Of a DNA stretch of 8,433 nucleotides, positions 5,446-8,433 are shown piece after piece. The notes below the pieces were generated by a model, which saw only the letters and a program-made list of their open reading frames with translations, had not been told where the DNA came from and did not search any database. Source of the DNA: an uncultured Flavobacteriales bacterium. Its GTDB lineage: Bacteria; Bacteroidota; Bacteroidia; Flavobacteriales; BACL11. The DNA lies in assembly GCA_950069165.1 (NCBI GenBank), contig CATMIT010000061.1, forward strand, positions 1 to 8,433, read 5' to 3'. The position numbers and the translations under genes are program-made. Position 1 is the stretch's first letter, and each line of letters opens with the position of its first letter.

Positions 5446-6600
5446 ATGCCTTTTTATCATAAATTGGGAAAAATCCCACACAAAAGACACACCACTTTTA
5501 AAAAAGAAGATGGCAATTTTCACTATGAAGAACTTTTTGGAACCATTGGTTTTGATGGCATGTCGTCCCTTTTATATCATTTACATAGACCTACTCAAGT
5601 AAAAGAAATTGCAGAGGCATACAGTGTTGCCCCTGAAATTGCAGTAGAGAAAAACTTAAAATCCTATCTGTTTAAAGGACTAGAATCTCCAAAAGTGGCA
5701 GATCATTTGAAAAGTAGAATCTCTATATTACTTAATAATGATCTAAATATTTTGCTCTCAGCACCAACCAATTTGGAAGAAGATTATTTTTATAAAAATA
5801 CAGATGGAGATGAGGTGATTTTTGTGCATAAAGGAACAGGAACACTCAGAACTTTTGTAGGGAATATCAAATTTAAAGAAGGGGATTATTTGGTGATCCC
5901 TAGAGGGATGATTTATACTATGAAATTTGACACCTCCAATAACAGACTATTTATTATTGAGTCATATACACCAGTGTATACGCCTAAAAGATACCGTAAT
6001 CATTTCGGACAATTATTGGAAAATTCTCCATATTGTGAGAGGGATTTAAGAAAACCGGAAGAGTTAGAAACGCATGATAAGCAAGGAGATTTTATCATCA
6101 AAATAAAAAAAGAACAAATGATTCATGAATACACATATGCCTCACATCCTTTTGATGTTGTAGGTTGGGACGGCTATAATTTCCCTTATGCCTTTTCCAT
6201 TCATGATTTTGAGTCTATAACTGGAAGGGTGCATCAACCACCTCCTGTTCATCAAACTTTTGAAACAAGTAGGTTTGTAATATGTTCGTTTTGTCCAAGA
6301 ATGTACGATTATCATCCTGAGTCTATTCCTGCTCCATACAACCATTCCAATATTGATTCGGATGAGGTTCTTTATTATGTAGATGGAGATTTTATGAGCA
6401 GGAATCATGTAGAGGAGGGCTATATTTCTTTACATCCTGCAGGGATTCCACACGGACCACATCCTGGTGCAATGGAAAGAAGTATTGGAGAAAAACAAAC
6501 AGATGAATTAGCAGTAATGATAGATACTTTTGCACCACTTAAATTAACAAAAGCGGCCATAGCAATTTCGGATGGCACTTACCATCAATCATGGTTATAA
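5446..6600 (+). CDS. hmgA: Homogentisate 1,2-dioxygenase
   Basis: A 384-residue cytoplasmic cupin-fold iron(II) enzyme that opens the homogentisate ring with O2 to give maleylacetoacetate. It has 'DVVGWDGYNFPYAF' (237-250), then 'GRVHQPPPVHQTF' (260-272), whose His263 lines up with catalytic His292 of human HGD. 'APYNHSNIDSDE' (296-307) supplies His300 as the counterpart of ligand His335. 'SLHPAGIPHGPHP' (328-340) gives His330 and His336 as counterparts of His365 and ligand His371. The acidic ligand (human Glu341, six residues after His335) falls on Asp306, with Glu307 one further on. The protein is about 60 residues shorter than human HGD (445), typical of a divergent bacterial branch. HPPD follows 12 bases later, which confirms the pathway. 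Confidence 0.93.
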   Translation: MPFYHKLGKIPHKRHTTFKKEDGNFHYEELFGTIGFDGMSSLLYHLHRPTQVKEIAEAYSVAPEIAVEKNLKSYLFKGLESPKVADHLKSRISILLNNDLNILLSAPTNLEEDYFYKNTDGDEVIFVHKGTGTLRTFVGNIKFKEGDYLVIPRGMIYTMKFDTSNNRLFIIESYTPVYTPKRYRNHFGQLLENSPYCERDLRKPEELETHDKQGDFIIKIKKEQMIHEYTYASHPFDVVGWDGYNFPYAFSIHDFESITGRVHQPPPVHQTFETSRFVICSFCPRMYDYHPESIPAPYNHSNIDSDEVLYYVDGDFMSRNHVEEGYISLHPAGIPHGPHPGAMERSIGEKQTDELAVMIDTFAPLKLTKAAIAISDGTYHQSWL

Positions 6601-6612
6601 AAGATTAAAATT

Positions 6613-7770
<1,158 letters not shown>

Positions 7771-7773
7771 AAG

Positions 7774-8307
7774 ATGTTGATTCGTTTTTTGTTTATATAT
7801 TTAAGTATGTTTGTTGTGAATTCATGCGCACAAACCGATTCTAACCAAAAACAAATAAATATGTTAAAAATTGGAGATATAGCCCCAGCAATAAATTCCA
7901 TTGACCAGAATGGGGAACAAATTACTTTAGAGCAATTCAAAGGAAAAAAGATTGTTCTTTATTTTTATCCAAAAGATATGACCCCAGGCTGTACGATTCA
8001 ATCTTGTAATTTAAGAGATAATTATCAAAAGCTATTAGATAATGGATATATAGTTTTGGGCTGCTCGGCTGATAGCCCAGTAAAGCACCTACAATTTATT
8101 GCAAAATACGAATTGCCTTTTCCTCTTATTGCTGATGAAAGCAAAGAAGTACTAAAGGCTTATGGCGTTTGGGGGCTTAAGAAGTTTATGGGAAGGGAAT
8201 ATATGGGCATAAGCAGAACCACTTTTGTAATTGATGAAGAGGGAATAATAGTAGATATTATTACAAATGTTAAAACTAAGGGTCATACAAGGCAAATTTT
8301 GAAATAA
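7774..8307 (+). CDS. bcp: Thiol peroxidase, BCP/PrxQ-type peroxiredoxin, possible lipoprotein
   Basis: A 177-residue peroxiredoxin that reduces hydrogen peroxide and organic peroxides using thiols. 'FYPKDMTPGCTIQSCNLRD' (64-82) carries Thr70, peroxidatic Cys73 and resolving Cys78, the five-residue spacing of the PrxQ/BCP group; Arg148 in 'SRTTFVID' completes the active site. Residues 1-17 are hydrophobic and followed by Cys18 in 'VVNSCAQ', a plausible though imperfect lipobox, so the protein may be exported and lipid-anchored. The alternative ATG at 7861 (Met30, 'MLKIGDIAP') would give the ordinary cytosolic length of 148. I chose 7774 because it is 3 bases after the HPPD stop and the extra frame encodes a coherent leader, but the start is not certain. 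Confidence 0.88.
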   Translation: MLIRFLFIYLSMFVVNSCAQTDSNQKQINMLKIGDIAPAINSIDQNGEQITLEQFKGKKIVLYFYPKDMTPGCTIQSCNLRDNYQKLLDNGYIVLGCSADSPVKHLQFIAKYELPFPLIADESKEVLKAYGVWGLKKFMGREYMGISRTTFVIDEEGIIVDIITNVKTKGHTRQILK

Positions 8308-8433
8308 TGAAAAAACTACTACTCATATTACTTTGCTTGCCTATATTGACTTTGGCACAACAACAAACTTATGTGCCTGATGACAACTTTGAACAAGAAC
8401 TTATTAGTTTAGGATATGATAATATTTTAGATG
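8307..8433 (+). CDS. N-terminus of a secreted protein, probably leucine-rich repeat/T9SS cargo (runs off the window)
   Basis: The ATG at 8307 shares one base with the peroxiredoxin stop (TAATG) and stays open to the right edge: 42 codons are visible. Residues 1-17 are a good signal peptide: two Lys, a Leu-rich core, and probable cleavage after 'LTLA' before 'QQQ'. The mature start 'TYVPDDNFEQ' followed by 'LISLGYDNILD' is a pattern I know from secreted Bacteroidetes leucine-rich-repeat or T9SS-sorted proteins. Too little is present to establish length or domains. The one-base overlap suggests translation coupled to the peroxiredoxin, though a role in tyrosine breakdown is not implied. Confidence 0.7.
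   Translation, partial: MKKLLLILLCLPILTLAQQQTYVPDDNFEQELISLGYDNILD

Noticed and set aside
6142..6408. Minus-strand frame inside hgd
   Set aside because: Antisense to the conserved metal-binding segment of HGD; no protein-like features.

Overview
The window is an AT-rich stretch of bacterial chromosome that looks like a marine Bacteroidetes, probably Flavobacteriia. The evidence is promoters of the TAnnTTTG type, weak or absent Shine-Dalgarno sequences, an ExbB / small membrane protein / ExbD / ExbD operon, the short 384-residue form of homogentisate dioxygenase, and a secreted protein beginning with the flavobacterial 'TYVPDDNFEQ' pattern. No genus can be named from the sequence alone.

Left end (1-674): this part does not match the rest. 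Bases 1-240 are about 59% G+C by hand count and encode a piece of a DUF4910 (aminopeptidase-like) protein. The next 60 bases fall to about 28% G+C while the same protein motif continues. The frame then runs into the C-terminal part of a CPBP-family membrane protease, interrupted by an in-frame TGA. This is either a recombination scar or an assembly/amplification chimera; the sequence alone does not decide.

Minus-strand block A (647-2879): exbB, a 108-residue three-helix membrane protein, and two different exbD genes. They are packed with overlaps of 8 and 1 bases and a gap of 2. A good promoter -7 element lies upstream, and a clear intrinsic terminator lies inside the 3' end of the CPBP remnant. 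No TonB-like gene is present.

Minus-strand block B (2888-5347): a fumarylacetoacetase-family hydrolase, a long flavin-reductase-family protein, and an Fe/Mn superoxide dismutase, tightly spaced.

Plus-strand block C (5446-8433): homogentisate 1,2-dioxygenase, 4-hydroxyphenylpyruvate dioxygenase, a thiol peroxidase of the BCP/PrxQ type with a possible lipoprotein leader, and the start of a secreted protein. It is divergent from block B across a 98-base promoter region in which two -7 elements share TTTGCAC in mirror orientation.

Together B and C encode tyrosine/phenylalanine breakdown: 4-hydroxyphenylpyruvate to homogentisate (HPPD), ring opening to maleylacetoacetate (HGD), and final hydrolysis to fumarate and acetoacetate (FAH). 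The maleylacetoacetate isomerase step is not encoded here. Superoxide dismutase and peroxiredoxin sit one on each arm, which suggests (inference) protection against reactive oxygen from homogentisate auto-oxidation. I found no convincing wholly new system. The most notable points are the chimeric left end, the small membrane protein in the exb operon, the isomerase-less tyrosine cluster with its redox partners, and the shifted metal-ligand spacing in HGD.
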